Notes under the pieces: model-generated | Told to the model about the DNA's origin: nothing | Database searches by the model: none | Seen by the model: only the letters and a program-made list of their open reading frames with translations | Origin: Madurella fahalii | Taxonomy: Eukaryota; Ascomycota; Sordariomycetes; Sordariales | Assembly (NCBI GenBank): GCA_029876055.1 | Contig: CM056874.1 | Location: 3,038,001-3,102,000 of the forward strand | Length of the DNA stretch: 64,000 bases | Direction of reading: 5' to 3' | Shown: one piece after another, positions 43,045-54,150 of the stretch | Numbering within the stretch: the first letter of the stretch is position 1 | Layout of the letters: the number at the start of each line of letters is the position of its first letter | Made by a program: the position numbers and the translations under genes

Positions 43045-45315
43045 TTAACAAATAGTAACCTCTACCTTGCCTAGTTCAAGGGGATCGCTCGCAAGGTCAT
43101 TATCCCGCCCATCCTCGTCGATTTCTCCGGTTCCTTGAGGGAAAGGATATCCGGCGATCGTGAATATCCCACGGCCCGGAACCAGTGTTGCAAGAGTAGA
43201 CTTCTTCAGTATGACGCCATCAACAACACCGACCCTTCGGTAATACCCACCGTCCAGTTCCTCGAGGATAAGTCCAAACCGATGCTCAATGAAACCCCCT
43301 TCTATGACGTGTGGTAGGCGCGTCAGGAACGCGACGGACAGTCTGGCCTTGTCTATACTGGTAGCCTCTGGATTGTCGAGGCCGCCCTCTATCCAAAATT
43401 TCCCGGAAGGGGTCTTCATCTGAATCACAATATCAGCTACGTCGGAGCGAGCTGGCGTTTGTCCAAACAAGGAGCGCAGCTCGGGAACGGTAGGCTGCCG
43501 CGGCCGGATGGATAAGACGGGCAGCAGAGGCGCTTTAAGCGACAAACGCCCGCCTTTGAGCCTTCCGTACAGATCTGTATCCTTCCTCAGGGTCGAGTGG
43601 CTAACATACTCGGCCAAAGGTTCAAAGTCGGCCATCCTTGCCTTCCACCGCGCTCTTTGGGTGTACCACGTATAAATGGGGAACTGCACCGGGCTGGCGA
43701 CTGATGCCCAGGACCAGGACGGCGCCACGTACTCGGGAGGTGCAGCGAGAGCCTCACCGACCTGGGCTTTGCACCAGAGCAGCCCTTCTAGCAAGCCTGA
43801 CTTCCACAGCCCGGCCATGTATTCACCCCCGGTCTTCTGGGCGACGGCCTGCGCAAGACCCGAAAGGGCTGGCAGTCGATCCGTCGATTTGGTAATGCTT
43901 CGAGCCATGTAGTCCTCTATCATTCTGTACCAATTGACCCAGTTAACGTTCTGCTGCCCTTCGAGGTATGGGTCGCGGTGCGGCCGGGCGAAGACCGAGT
44001 GTGGCACGTTCCCTATATGGCAGAGCTGCTTCAAGCGACTGCCGTTCTGGGCAATCCCATCGCCGCCTTCGCTCGCGCGCATGCGTTCGCACTCCCAGAA
44101 GGCCTGGTGGGATCCGTATTGCAGGGCGCGCACTGGCAAGTACCGCTCCTGAAGACACCAAGCTCTCACGGATACTGGCTCCTTGGCGAGACTGTCTGGC
44201 CCTTCCGGGTCATACCAGCGTCGTCCCTTAGCTGGTAGCAGCTGGAGGCTGAGTTGTTGTCTGCCCATGCTAGTCGTAGGCAAACGCGCTGTGTCTGGGA
44301 TATCCCGCGGATAAAGGAAACCCATCGTATCTGCAGGGCTGCTTGCGGCGTTCAGGACGAGGTGGGCGTTGTGGTAGACGTTAGCCATCTGGGCCGATTC
44401 TCTGGCCCAATCATCCGCATCGTCTTGGATGATGCACAGGCTGTCAATCCACAAGTAGCGCAGGCCAAGGTGTCCCATCAAGGTGACCGAGTCCCGGAAG
44501 GTCTGAGGCAGTTCTGTGATATCAATGCCCTGCATCCGCAGAGACAACGTCTGGTGCGTGGTTGTGAAAGGCGTTCCACCCTGCCCCCAACAGTGGCTGA
44601 GGGCGACGAAGCGAAAATCGTCGGCGGAAGCAAGTGCCTGGGACTCCCGCAAGTAGATCTGGTTGCTACTGGGAACGACTTCAAGTAGGCGGGTAGGCAT
44701 CCATCCTTCGACTTCGGGATTGCAGGCTGACCCATGGCTGTTCACACAAGTCTCCAACCACCCCCGAACGACATCCAAGCTCTGCTGGGACAGCGGATCC
44801 GCCGATACGGGAGCATCAGTATGAAGAGCGGCATCTGAGTCATCATTCGACCCCTCCCAGACGATGCGCAGCTCTGCCGTGACCGGATCGAGGACGTCAA
44901 AAGATGATATGGCTGATGGGCCACACCGCACCCGCAAAAAGAGGCTCGACTGGCGCTTCTGTCCATCATCAACTGTCTTGGCGCGTCTAACAATCTCGAA
45001 GGTGATTTTAGACCCAGTCCGGTAAGTTGGAACCTGGGAAACGGGGTCATGTAGACTTGGCGGGGGATTGTTGGGGTTGAACATGGCGTCCCTTATGGCC
45101 TGGTCCACCACCACTTCCCGGCTCCATTGCCAGCCCTGCATGATGGCCTTGCAAAGAGCACACAATGACGACGATTCGTCCACGGCGGCCATGGTGCCGT
45201 GCCATTCCAACTGGAGAGGTAATGTGTCGCTCTCTTGCGACAGAAGACGCTGGATTGCGCCGGGTATATCAAGTGCGGCACAGGGACTGCAGAGCGTATC
45301 GTTTGTTGTTGACAT
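43045..45315 (-). CDS. HET-domain (heterokaryon incompatibility-type) protein
   Basis: HET-domain proteins trigger allorecognition cell death or related immunity-like responses in filamentous ascomycetes, but most family members have no assigned role. A single exon encodes 756 residues from the ATG heading MSTTNDTLCSPC; the frame is open 66 nt further upstream without an ATG. An N-terminal pair of C-x2-C motifs (LCSPCAALD, about 9-12, and LCALC, about 52-55) resembles the Cys-rich leader seen before many HET domains. The HET domain (about 236-390) shows FRFVALSHCWGQGG, LPQTFRDSVTLMGHLG, LRYLWIDSLCIIQDD and WARESAQMANVYHNAHLV. The C-terminal half (about 390-756) has a Trp-rich WSWASVASPV element and no recognised partner domain (no NACHT, WD40 or ankyrin). 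No truncation or frameshift is visible. Confidence 0.92.
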   Translation of the reverse strand: MSTTNDTLCSPCAALDIPGAIQRLLSQESDTLPLQLEWHGTMAAVDESSSLCALCKAIMQGWQWSREVVVDQAIRDAMFNPNNPPPSLHDPVSQVPTYRTGSKITFEIVRRAKTVDDGQKRQSSLFLRVRCGPSAISSFDVLDPVTAELRIVWEGSNDDSDAALHTDAPVSADPLSQQSLDVVRGWLETCVNSHGSACNPEVEGWMPTRLLEVVPSSNQIYLRESQALASADDFRFVALSHCWGQGGTPFTTTHQTLSLRMQGIDITELPQTFRDSVTLMGHLGLRYLWIDSLCIIQDDADDWARESAQMANVYHNAHLVLNAASSPADTMGFLYPRDIPDTARLPTTSMGRQQLSLQLLPAKGRRWYDPEGPDSLAKEPVSVRAWCLQERYLPVRALQYGSHQAFWECERMRASEGGDGIAQNGSRLKQLCHIGNVPHSVFARPHRDPYLEGQQNVNWVNWYRMIEDYMARSITKSTDRLPALSGLAQAVAQKTGGEYMAGLWKSGLLEGLLWCKAQVGEALAAPPEYVAPSWSWASVASPVQFPIYTWYTQRARWKARMADFEPLAEYVSHSTLRKDTDLYGRLKGGRLSLKAPLLPVLSIRPRQPTVPELRSLFGQTPARSDVADIVIQMKTPSGKFWIEGGLDNPEATSIDKARLSVAFLTRLPHVIEGGFIEHRFGLILEELDGGYYRRVGVVDGVILKKSTLATLVPGRGIFTIAGYPFPQGTGEIDEDGRDNDLASDPLELGKVEVTIC

Positions 45316-46152
45316 GGTACTGGGGTAGTTGCGCTCCTTAACGGCTCGGAGTGCGGCGAGATTGCTCAAGTTGTTCCTCAATAATCTCGAGAGAGAGAGT
45401 ACTAGGTAGACGGAGGGAAAAGGATCAAGTTTGACTTGCCGGCTCTCATCTAAGCAAATGTCAACAAACGTTCCTGAGACTTCAACCCTGCTGCCTTCAT
45501 CAATGATCAGTAAGCGACATCGTGCCTGACCAAGGAGAAGGGTTAGGGTTCAAGATGCCATGCCGTCCATTAAAGGTACTGACAGCTAAATGCTCGAAGC
45601 AAGCCCAATATGCCCAACCCTTCAAAACAAAATCCGCGCCGCCCAGTAATAATCTAATCTTCCGCCTGACTTGCACATATACACAGTTATATACGGCGAC
45701 TGGACCAAAGGCCTCGCCATGACCAAAGCACCCACGTAGCGAACTCCCAATGCTGCTCCGTTCCAAATCCATGTTGAACTCGAAAATGATGATGATGATG
45801 GGTGCTGAAGATGATGAAGACGCTGATGAGAAGGGCCTGAAAAATAGACCTCACTGCCTACCAACCGACAAGCCTGCCAACCACCGAATGTGCATGACAT
45901 GATGTAGACATATGAAACGTGACCTCTGAACGACCGGATGGTATCACAATGAATGACCCTTTGAGCAAAAAGCAAAACCCAAACACGATAGGGTGGGGAA
46001 TGGAAAGAATCACCAGGGTATCCCGTCCCTCCCTCCGATCCATCACACAGTGAACCCCAACCCACCCTTCCGTCCACGCTCCAAACCCATCCCACTCCAT
46101 AACCACCAAACCACAAAGGCTATGAGTAATTATATTTCCCCTTCTCCGAAAT
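45316..46152. other. Intergenic region, no gene seen
   Basis: Upstream region of the HET gene and 3' side of med12. Contains a telomere-like GGGTTAGGGTT at 45540-45550 and short GAT/GATGAA microsatellite runs near 45,785-45,830. Open frames on both strands carry no motifs. Confidence 0.45.
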
Positions 46153-49100
46153 CTACTGCACTTTCCGCGCCTCAAAAAGACCCAAACTCAGCGCCGTATC
46201 ATTCTCGCCCACATTCGGCGTCGGCTCGCTCAGCGTCTCCCACCTCCGATACTGAAACAGGCTCAGCCTCTCCCCAGCACCCATCTGCTGCTGCTGCGGC
46301 CGACTGTCCACGATACCCCAAAGCGAGGCCGGTGTCCCCAACAGCACCCCAAACATGGGCGTCGTCATCCCGGCACCCTTACCGTTGCCGTTACTGTTAT
46401 TAGTCGAATTGGGCAGCACCTTCTCCCGCTGGCAAACGCCCAACCGACCGACAGCTCCCGCTCCCTCGCTCGCGTCGGCAAACGAAAAGATATATCCCAG
46501 CCGCTTATCCTGCGACCCCGACAGCGCGCGGACACACATCCCGCGCGCCTCCTCGCCTAGGTTGTCCACCAGCAGACACGACAGGTCAAAGATGCGTCTA
46601 GCCAGCGGTAGCGTGTCGGTCCCACCGGGGCCGTGCAAGACGTCCAGTTCCTGCATCAGACCCGCGCAGGCGACCAAGATCTTGGCGCGCACGTCGTTGT
46701 TGTTGATGTTCATGTTGGAGTTGCCTTGTTTTCCGGTAGCACCTGCAGGCAAGTCGGCGCTAGTGGAGATACTGGAGGCCGATGATGAAGGCGGCAAGGT
46801 CTGCGCATGGAGCGTGATGAAGTTGAGCGTGAGGGGCAAGAAGTGGTTGAGGACAGCCGATTTGGCATCGCTTTCAGTACTATCCGGGTCGGCAGAAGGG
46901 GAGGCGAGGAGTTCCCACAGATCAACCAGCTTGTCGACTACTGCCGGAGGCAGGTGGGCTTGCCGGACCCCCACGGGACCGCCGCGCGTGATGGCGTCGA
47001 TGACGGACAGCAAATTCTCAGCCATTTGTAATGTCTGGCCGAGGGCCGCCGCATCCGTCGTCGGGAGGTTCCTCAAGGATGGCAGGAGCTCGAGGAACCG
47101 ATTCTGCGCCCGCACCTTGAGGTGCTGCGTGATATCCGGGCTGAGGCAGCTCAGCATGCCGACCCACGAGATGTTACCCGCGCCGATGGCCTTGTCCATG
47201 GCGTTCGCAAAGAGCTCGACATGTGACTGCTGCCGGTCGACGGCTTCTTGGCTGTTCTGGTCGTTGGAGCTAAGGCTCAGCGCTAGCTTCACTTGGCAGA
47301 AGGGCAGGGTGAACTCGTTTGTGAGCTCCAAGACCTGGTCAAAGGTGACGTGTGCTTGTCCGCCACAGCTAGGCATCAAGAGCTTGGTCGTCATGTAGTC
47401 AACCCAGCCGCTGACGTGTGGATTGGGACCCCTGGCCCCCAGAGCCCGGGCGACTCCGGCAGGGTCCCTCAGCACGAGACGTTTGACCAATTCGAGGAGC
47501 CGCTCTTGAATGCCGGGGGAATCCAAAGGCAGCCCTTCGGTGTCGTTCTGGCCTCTTGCGTAAGAGTATTCAGCAAGTGCCAGAAAAATGAGACCAAGGA
47601 CTTCTTTCGGACTTTCTCTGACGGTCTGGTCTTGGATGATGGAGAAGCGATAGGATTCATCGACAGCAACTAGGTCGTCTTGCGGGATCGGCGTCATGAG
47701 CAACTGGAGCACCTCCTGCATGTACCTTGTCCGAGATGTGATCTGCACCACTTGGGGCCCGGCGCCCGCTGTAGCGGCCCGCGCGGCGCCTGCACCTTGT
47801 CCACCCGGAAAGTCGGAAGCCGTAAGCAGGATCGCGGGCATGTCTAGACATCCCACCGAGACAAGTAGCGGAAAGATTCTGAGGATGGACGGACGGTTTC
47901 CGAGCGTACGGAGATACAATAGCCATTTGTTCATCAGACCGTCAAAGTGCTGCATGTCGAACAGGCGCAGCCGGCCTAACAAGCTGCTGTATGCTCGCTG
48001 CTTGTCGTTCGCCTTGCCCCAACACGCCTGTAGCCGCTGCACGACGGTCTGAAACAGACGTTCCATGGTATTTCGGTCCAGACTCGAACCACCAGCGAGG
48101 AGCTTCTCAATCTCTTCGTGTAGCTCGCCAGCATCGTCCTGTAGCCGAGCAACCATGTTATCGGACACCGGCGAGCATGCATCCACGGGATTGTGGCGAT
48201 CGCTCAGCGCCAGGTCCCTCTTCAGCTGCGCAGCCAGCTCCTCCATCCCGGGAATCCTCGGGCCGAGAGCAGCGAGTGAGGCGAGAAGCGGGCGCAGTGC
48301 GATCCCTTGTTCTCTGACAGCCGCCTTAAGCCGTTGATGCAGGTTTCGGAATAGGGGCTTTGAAGCACCCAGAGCGGCGAAGATGAAGAAATGCCGACTG
48401 ACCGTATCGGCAATGGCTGCTAGGATCTCGACACTGGAGTGCTTCGTTAGCGTCTTCAAGATGTCACCGAGCATGGAGAAGTCCTCGGCCGCTTCGAGGA
48501 CAGATCGAACAGCATAAAATATGGTGGGCGAAATGTCCGGCGCTTGACCCGCTTCCTTTGCCTGCTCGTCGACGTCTGCGGTGAGCCTGGCACGCAGCCA
48601 ATAACCGATCTCCGCCTTTAGCGCCCGGCTGCTAGATGTAATCTTCTTAGCTAGCTTGGCGAGACTCAGTGGCTTTCGCTGGAGCATGGGGTCGGCAGGG
48701 TCGAGCGGCAGTCCTAATGTATGTTTTAGGTGTGTTATGGCCAACTCTGCGTCCCGTGCCTCGTCTACGATGCTAAAGCACGCCCGTCGGAGCATTCCAC
48801 CCCTGAGATTCAGTTGAGACGCGGAGAGGGCGTGAGTCGGTATCTCAGCAAGGAGCCGGGTGGGGCCCGGCCCGTCCGGTAGCACATCCGCAGGGTTCCT
48901 AAGCCCGCCACGGGCAATGAGCCACTGGACATAGCGAGGAACCGAGAAGATGCCGGAGCGGACAAGCTCACACACGATGTGGTATAGCGTGCACTTCTGC
49001 CCTTGTTCTTCGCAGGAATCGGCGTCGAGAAAATCCAAGACCGCCATGGTGGTGTCTAGGCCAAGGATGCTCCACTGCTGCAACATTCGGCTGGTGACGT

Positions 49101-51030
49101 AGACTTTTGCCAGCCCCGGCCGGTAGAGGGAAGTGCACCACTCGAGGAGTGCCTTTACCAAAGCCGCCTTGTCCTTGGAGATGCCCCAACACTGCGTAGG
49201 GAGTTCGGCTGGCATCGGCGTCTGGAGCGTTCCGTCCAGCATCCGCACCAAAATATGACGAGCTGCGGGTTGCGACCTGTTAGCGGCTGCGGCAAGCTGC
49301 TCATTTCGGAGGTTGATGGCCATGAACGAGTTGTGACGGGCCTCATCGCCGGCCGGCAAGCATGCTTTAAGCGCATCTCGGTACTTTGGCCACGTGGATG
49401 GAGACACAAAATTTTCCGGACTGCTCAGGATCAGCGTGTTTAGACACTGAGTTAAGTTTTGGAGCAGGGGTTGTAGTATGTCTTTGTCGGGATTGTTGTA
49501 GATCTGGCGTAGTGTGAGAATCTCGCTGTCCGAAAAGACACAGGGGGTTGCTTACTAAATGGTGATGGCTGACCAAGGCCATGACTAGCCTCCGGCCATA
49601 CTTCCGAAGCTTGAGCAGGTCTTTCCAATACATTTGTGTAAGGAGCATCCACATAGGGAGCTTAGACTCGGTGCTGTTCTCGAGGTTGGAAACGAGCCAT
49701 TCTGCGTAGTGCTCGCGGTCTAGAAGATGCTCAGCGTATAGATGTGCCGCCAGCCGCGTCCTGCTGTTGCGTTAGCCCGGTTTTCAGCGGGTATTCACAG
49801 GTAGGGGATCACTGACGTATAGTGCACCTTTGACTTCCAGTCGTCCTCGTCAAACGAGAAGTATACGTGCTCAATGAAGCCTTCGACAGCCACGGTCCAG
49901 TCTTTGATCCATCTGGTCTCGCCGCCCATCACCAGGGTGCTGACACCCTTCCGTTTGGTGGCTCGTATCTCGTTCGCGCCGACGCACTTTATCAGCCAGA
50001 CGGCACGGTCGGTGGGGACATTCTTGTTCAAGCACTGCTCCAGAAGGACTCTACCGCGGATACCATGCGGGATCATTCGGCTGAGCCGGCGGAGCGAAAT
50101 CGCGGGGTTGGCTAGATCCCTCAGCCAGCCCTCGCGTTTGGTGTCGGTAAGGGTGACTCGGGGAGGCGGTTTGAACGTCGACGGCGCCGTGATCTGGCCG
50201 ATATGTCTCCGCTGCCCAAGCACCGCCGTGAATATTGAGGAAAGCGCCGTCAGCCCGGTCTTGTGCTTGAGCGACGGGAATAGTGTGGCCTTGGCCGATT
50301 GCGTTTCTGTTGTCGAAAAGAGACCTTTGTCGTAATATCCGTTTCGGATCACATTCTCGGAGAACTGATCCTCTGGGTGATTGCCCGTCCAGGGGAAGAA
50401 ATCGGCATGTGCCGCCAACGGCGGGGGAGCCAAGCTGCCCGTTCTCGCCTGGCCACTGCCACGAATAGAGTAGCGCGGGGCCGCGGCTGGTACTTCGACA
50501 GAGTATGGCTTGGGGGGCCCGCTCTTCTTTATTGAGCTGGCAGGCATCGGGGGTACGCCGCGACGTGACACGTTGGCGGTGCCGCCCGGAGGGCGCCGGG
50601 GCATGGGTAAGGGGGCATCTTGGTCCACGCTCTGCATGTTCGTCGAGAGATGCGGGCTCATGTCCCCTAGATCGGAGGAGTCGGTAGTTGGCATGATGCG
50701 CGACGGCGTGAAGGGTTTTGAGGGCTCGGCCGTGATCGGGGACTCGCTGATGCCGCCGTGGGTGATCGAGTCGGCCGAGTCGTGAGAGAGCTCCAGCTTG
50801 AGGCGTGAGCCACCCCGGCGCTGGGTGCCGTGACGGCCGGGGACGCCGTCGCTGGTATCGGCAGGGCTGAAGTCGAAAATAGATCCATCTTTGCGTACGG
50901 GAGACGGCGGCGGATACTGCTGCTGGGAGAGGGCGCGCTGGTGCGCCGCCGGCCGCTGCGACAGGCTGGGCCCGCTCAGCTTGTGCTGGGGCGGTCGCTG
51001 CTGGACGCCCAATGGGGGCCGGGAGGTCAT
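46153..51030 (-). CDS. srb8: Mediator complex subunit 12 (Srb8)
   Basis: Large subunit of the Mediator CDK8 kinase module in the nucleus, 1595 residues. Exons 51030-49817, 49760-49556 and 49521-46153. The Pro/Ser-rich N-terminus (MTSRPPLGVQQRPPQHKL) leads to the Med12 signature PPPRVTLTDTKREGWLRDL, RRLSRMIPHGIRGRVLLEQC, LNKNVPTDRAVWLIKCVGAN and EIRATKRKGV. The first splice joins SKVHYT to TRLAAHLYAEHLLDREHY. The second joins SHHHL to ILTLRQIYNNPDKDILQ, but the gap is only 34 bp with no obvious branch site, so it is either a micro-intron or a sequence error. The rest is the α-helical Srb8 body, ending LFEARKVQ. The start is the first ATG in frame; the open frame upstream begins with TTG. The identification rests on the N-terminal Med12 domain. 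Confidence 0.92.
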
Positions 51031-52604
51031 CGCATATAGATGGACGATTGCGCCATGCCGCAAGTTGTCGATGGTGATGTATCGTTTATCGCTATCGATG
51101 GATGCGACGATATCGTCGTCGGCGCGAGTCAAATATACCGGATGGCGATTGTGACGGGGGGGGGGGACTAAAGTCGGAGCCGCCGCTAACGTCGTCTAGA
51201 CCCCTGCCCGAGAAAATGGGCCTAGAGTGCGGCGCACGTAGACACAGACGGGGACCCGTCGATTGGGGACTTTAAGGGTGTGCCCCGGAGATGGGCTGGA
51301 CACCGAGGTTCGAGGTCGAAGCGTGAAGATGCTTAGGGTTTGTGAGAAGCACGTTGGGGCCCAGCACATATGCCCGGTGCGGGATGATGGTCGAGTTCGG
51401 CCGGTACGCAAGTACCCGTACCGGATATCCTGAGGCTTGGAGGGTGGTCGGGCTGCGGGACCTCGAACTCTGGGCAATGGCGTGCACGCTGTGCAGATTC
51501 CTAACCAGGACGGCAGGGGTGCGCATGTCCACAGTCCGACGATTGTCCGCATACAGTACGTCCTTGAAACGGTCAGCAGAGAACGATGCCGTCGGGCATT
51601 GGCAGCCGCAGCGAACGGCTCGAAATAGCCGCGTCTGCCCCGTCACTCGATGCTGCTGCCTCACACGGCTACTCTTCGGCGCGCATTTCAAAAAACGAGC
51701 ATCATTACATCTCTAGGTACGGTCGTGCGTGTGAGCGAAATTGAGACGCAATACAGTGCGGGCGAGTGCCAAATCCATGGCCTCCCGGCCTTGGCATGGC
51801 CCCTCTGCGACCCTAAGAAATGTCCGCTGTCGATGCCCGTTGGCCCACCCATCTTTCTTCAGCTGCCAATCCGCCAGCCAGCGGATAGACAAATGGATCC
51901 CGCGGGATGCCACTTATCAAACGAGAGCTGGCCACTGGGCAGCCGGGCAGAGGGGATGGATGGGTGGTCAGGCTGTGTGACCTCGCGTCTGCAGCGGGCC
52001 CGCTGATGGCGATTGCTCAGATCACGGAGATTGCCGTTCCGGCCGCCTGCTGCTGTCGCTGCTGCTGCCATTGCCGTCATGATTCGAAACCTCTGCTGCT
52101 TCTGCCGAATCAAGACGGCACCTGCGTCCTGCCGGATTCGCCTGTCTCGGTAGCTTCTCGCACACGGCAAGATGGCCCGCTTCCGCGAGTCACGCTCGAA
52201 CCTGGTTGATCTGGTCAGGCACGTCGGTAATTTTTGAGGCTGGAAATTGGGCATTGCGTTCAACGCAGATAGATCCCGCTGCGACCCAAGCGGTGGTGCT
52301 CTGGATGACCTGGGACTTCGGGCGCTGACACAGTGGCTCCAGTAATACACGTAAAGGTCTGGATTTCCAATGCAGCGAGGGTCAAAGGCACAGGGGGGGA
52401 TAGCGGGGCTAGGTTAGCGCTCTGCTAGCGTTGCAGCCTCCTGGAAGCTCTTCCGAGAATCCGGGTTCTATTAGTGGGTCAGATATCCTTCCATTGCTTA
52501 GCTTTTGCTGGTTGGCTTCTCACGGAGTTGGACCCAACGCCAAAAACACACAGTTGTCTTGCATCACCGGACACATTATCAAGCGATCGCGCGAGTTGAC
52601 CAGC
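51031..52604. promoter_or_regulatory. Divergent region between med12 and the Asterix-like gene
   Basis: Presumed promoters of both genes. An 11-base G run lies at 51156-51166. Overlapping open frames around 51,196-51,716 on both strands mirror each other and show no family content. No RNA gene was found. Confidence 0.4.
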
Positions 52605-53242
52605 ATGGCAACCAAGCAACAGGAGGACATGAGGCGGCCGGACTTGAGTGAGAACCTTGACCCCGAGATTGCGATCGTAATTGGGCGATTCCGTGGCGGA
52701 TTACCTGCTAACCTCAACCGCGACCCAGTCATTCCGTATCAAGAACCGGCCGCGAAAGGCGACAGCGTGGAGTTCCAGTCGACGCTATCCTCGACACTCC
52801 CCATGGCCGCCATCTTTATGCGGAATCGATACGTTGGGTGGTAAGCTCGGCTCTATGTCGCGATACCCAAGACGCCATCCTTTTTTCGTCTTCAACCTCG
52901 CGTCTGCGCATCCCTTATGCCCGAACCTACCTACGATCATCGCACCCGAAATAAGAATAGGCTGACCGTGCGCACCGCGATACAGGGCGGCCGTTGTCTT
53001 TAGCGTGCAGAGCTGGCTGGGCGAGAGCGAGGAGACCAAGAAGAGCACCAGCACGCCTGGCTACTTTTCTGTCGGAATGTCACGTACGACATCTGCCCAG
53101 CACTCAGCCTTCGTGTTCCATAAACTAACATGAATTCCCAGTAATGTCCCTAATTGTTACGTACCTGCCCATCTTTCTTCCTCCGCAACCAAGCATGCAA
53201 CGCGGAAGCGCGACTGGGCCCGCCGCGCCCACCCCGCCGTAG
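52605..53242 (+). CDS. Asterix/WDR83OS-like small ER membrane protein
   Basis: Predicted fungal homologue of Asterix, a subunit of the ER PAT chaperone complex in animals that handles partly hydrophilic membrane helices. Three exons (52605-52840, 52986-53083, 53142-53242; introns 145 and 58 bp) give 144 residues; no single frame covers it. Visible: NLDPEIAIVIG, then a hydrophobic stretch TLPMAAIFMRNRYVG joined to WAAVVFSVQSWLGE, the polar loop SEETKKSTSTPGYFSV, a second helix GMS-LMSLIVTYLPIFLPP across intron 2, and a Pro-rich end (APTPP). Order and spacing match the family pattern KWCAW...S...EDTK...S...YLQNPQP. The start is the ATG of MATKQQEDMRRP; an upstream extension of the frame is not conserved-looking. 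Confidence is moderate because the family is short. Confidence 0.72.
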
Positions 53243-53903
53243 GCCAACAGCGACAATGTGCAAGTGGCCCCGATTAGAGACGAGGGGAGGAGAGCAAAAA
53301 TGATAAATGGCGTATATGTCGGGTTCAACCACGTGGACCAACGAGGACGAATTGCGGATGCAAAAGGGGCGATGGGAGCGTTTGCATAGTGAGCTGTACA
53401 TATACCCAACACCTAATTATTACGAGTTATCCGACTCCCTCATTCTTTTGCGGTTGTTTGCAATGAAGAAAAGACCAGTAGTGCTCTGCTGCAGGCACAT
53501 CTAGCGGCAGCGTGACGTCGCCGACCGAACAACAAAACCGAACGACTTTGCTACGTCTGCATCTTGGCAACCTCACGTCACCAGCACTCAGTTGGGCTGG
53601 AAGATACTTAGATTTCCGGGCTCATGGCACCGGCAACATATACATATCGAAGTAAGGTATCATCGAAGAAGAGAATGCATCGAACCAGCACCCCAACATC
53701 TGGACCTTCGCTCTCGTCTATAGACGGTTGACTAGAGATCGAGTCGCGTCCTATCTGCCAGCTCCCATCGACCCCGGGGCGCATGCCGGTGCCTGTGTTT
53801 GACATGCCAGGCAACCAAACACCATCCAACGCTGCTATCATGAGCGATCACGCCGTGCTCTATGGCTATCGATATCGGCTTCTGGCAAAGGCGCAGAGAG
53901 CAG
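53243..53903. other. Convergent intergenic region, no gene seen
   Basis: 3' UTRs of the Asterix-like and small secreted peptide genes. A 77-codon minus-strand frame (53608-53841) is open and in the third frame relative to the peptide gene. I see no splice that joins it in phase, so it is not called. Confidence 0.4.
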
Positions 53904-54150
53904 TTAATTAGACCCGTCACTCCGGAGAGGTCTGAGGAACATTCAGTTAGCCCATCGCTGAAACCCAGTCAATATAACAAATGCAATGAAGCACTCACCC
54001 GCAACCCTGGGGCGTCACAACACCAAAAAAGCAGTCACCATCGCTCTTCTCGACGACCTGATCCTTGGTGATGGGAATGGTGACGACGCCGGCGCTGACG
54101 AGTGAGACGCATAGCGACAGCACTGCGGCGGCAATTGCAGCTGGCTTCAT
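53904..54150 (-). CDS. Small secreted two-cysteine peptide
   Basis: A 59-residue predicted secreted protein in two exons (54150-53999, 53931-53904) with a 67-bp intron: consensus GTGAGT donor, GCTAAC branch-like site and CTCAG acceptor. The N-terminus MKPAAIAAAVLSLCVSLVSA is a strong signal peptide with an Ala-x-Ala-like end. The mature part of about 39 residues begins GVVTIPITKDQVVEKSDGDC and ends FFGVVTPQGCGPLRSDGSN. Two cysteines would allow one disulphide. I do not recognise a family. It could be a small effector- or pheromone-like peptide, or the leader of a longer protein if a further intron exists, since downstream frames on this strand remain open. Confidence 0.5.

Noticed and set aside
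46355..47398. 347-codon plus-strand frame inside med12
   Set aside because: Antisense shadow of the large Srb8 exon, Arg/Ser-rich with no family signature.
53608..53841. 77-codon minus-strand frame after the secreted peptide gene
   Set aside because: I tried to join it as a further exon of the peptide, but no acceptor gives the right phase without a weak donor; left uncalled.
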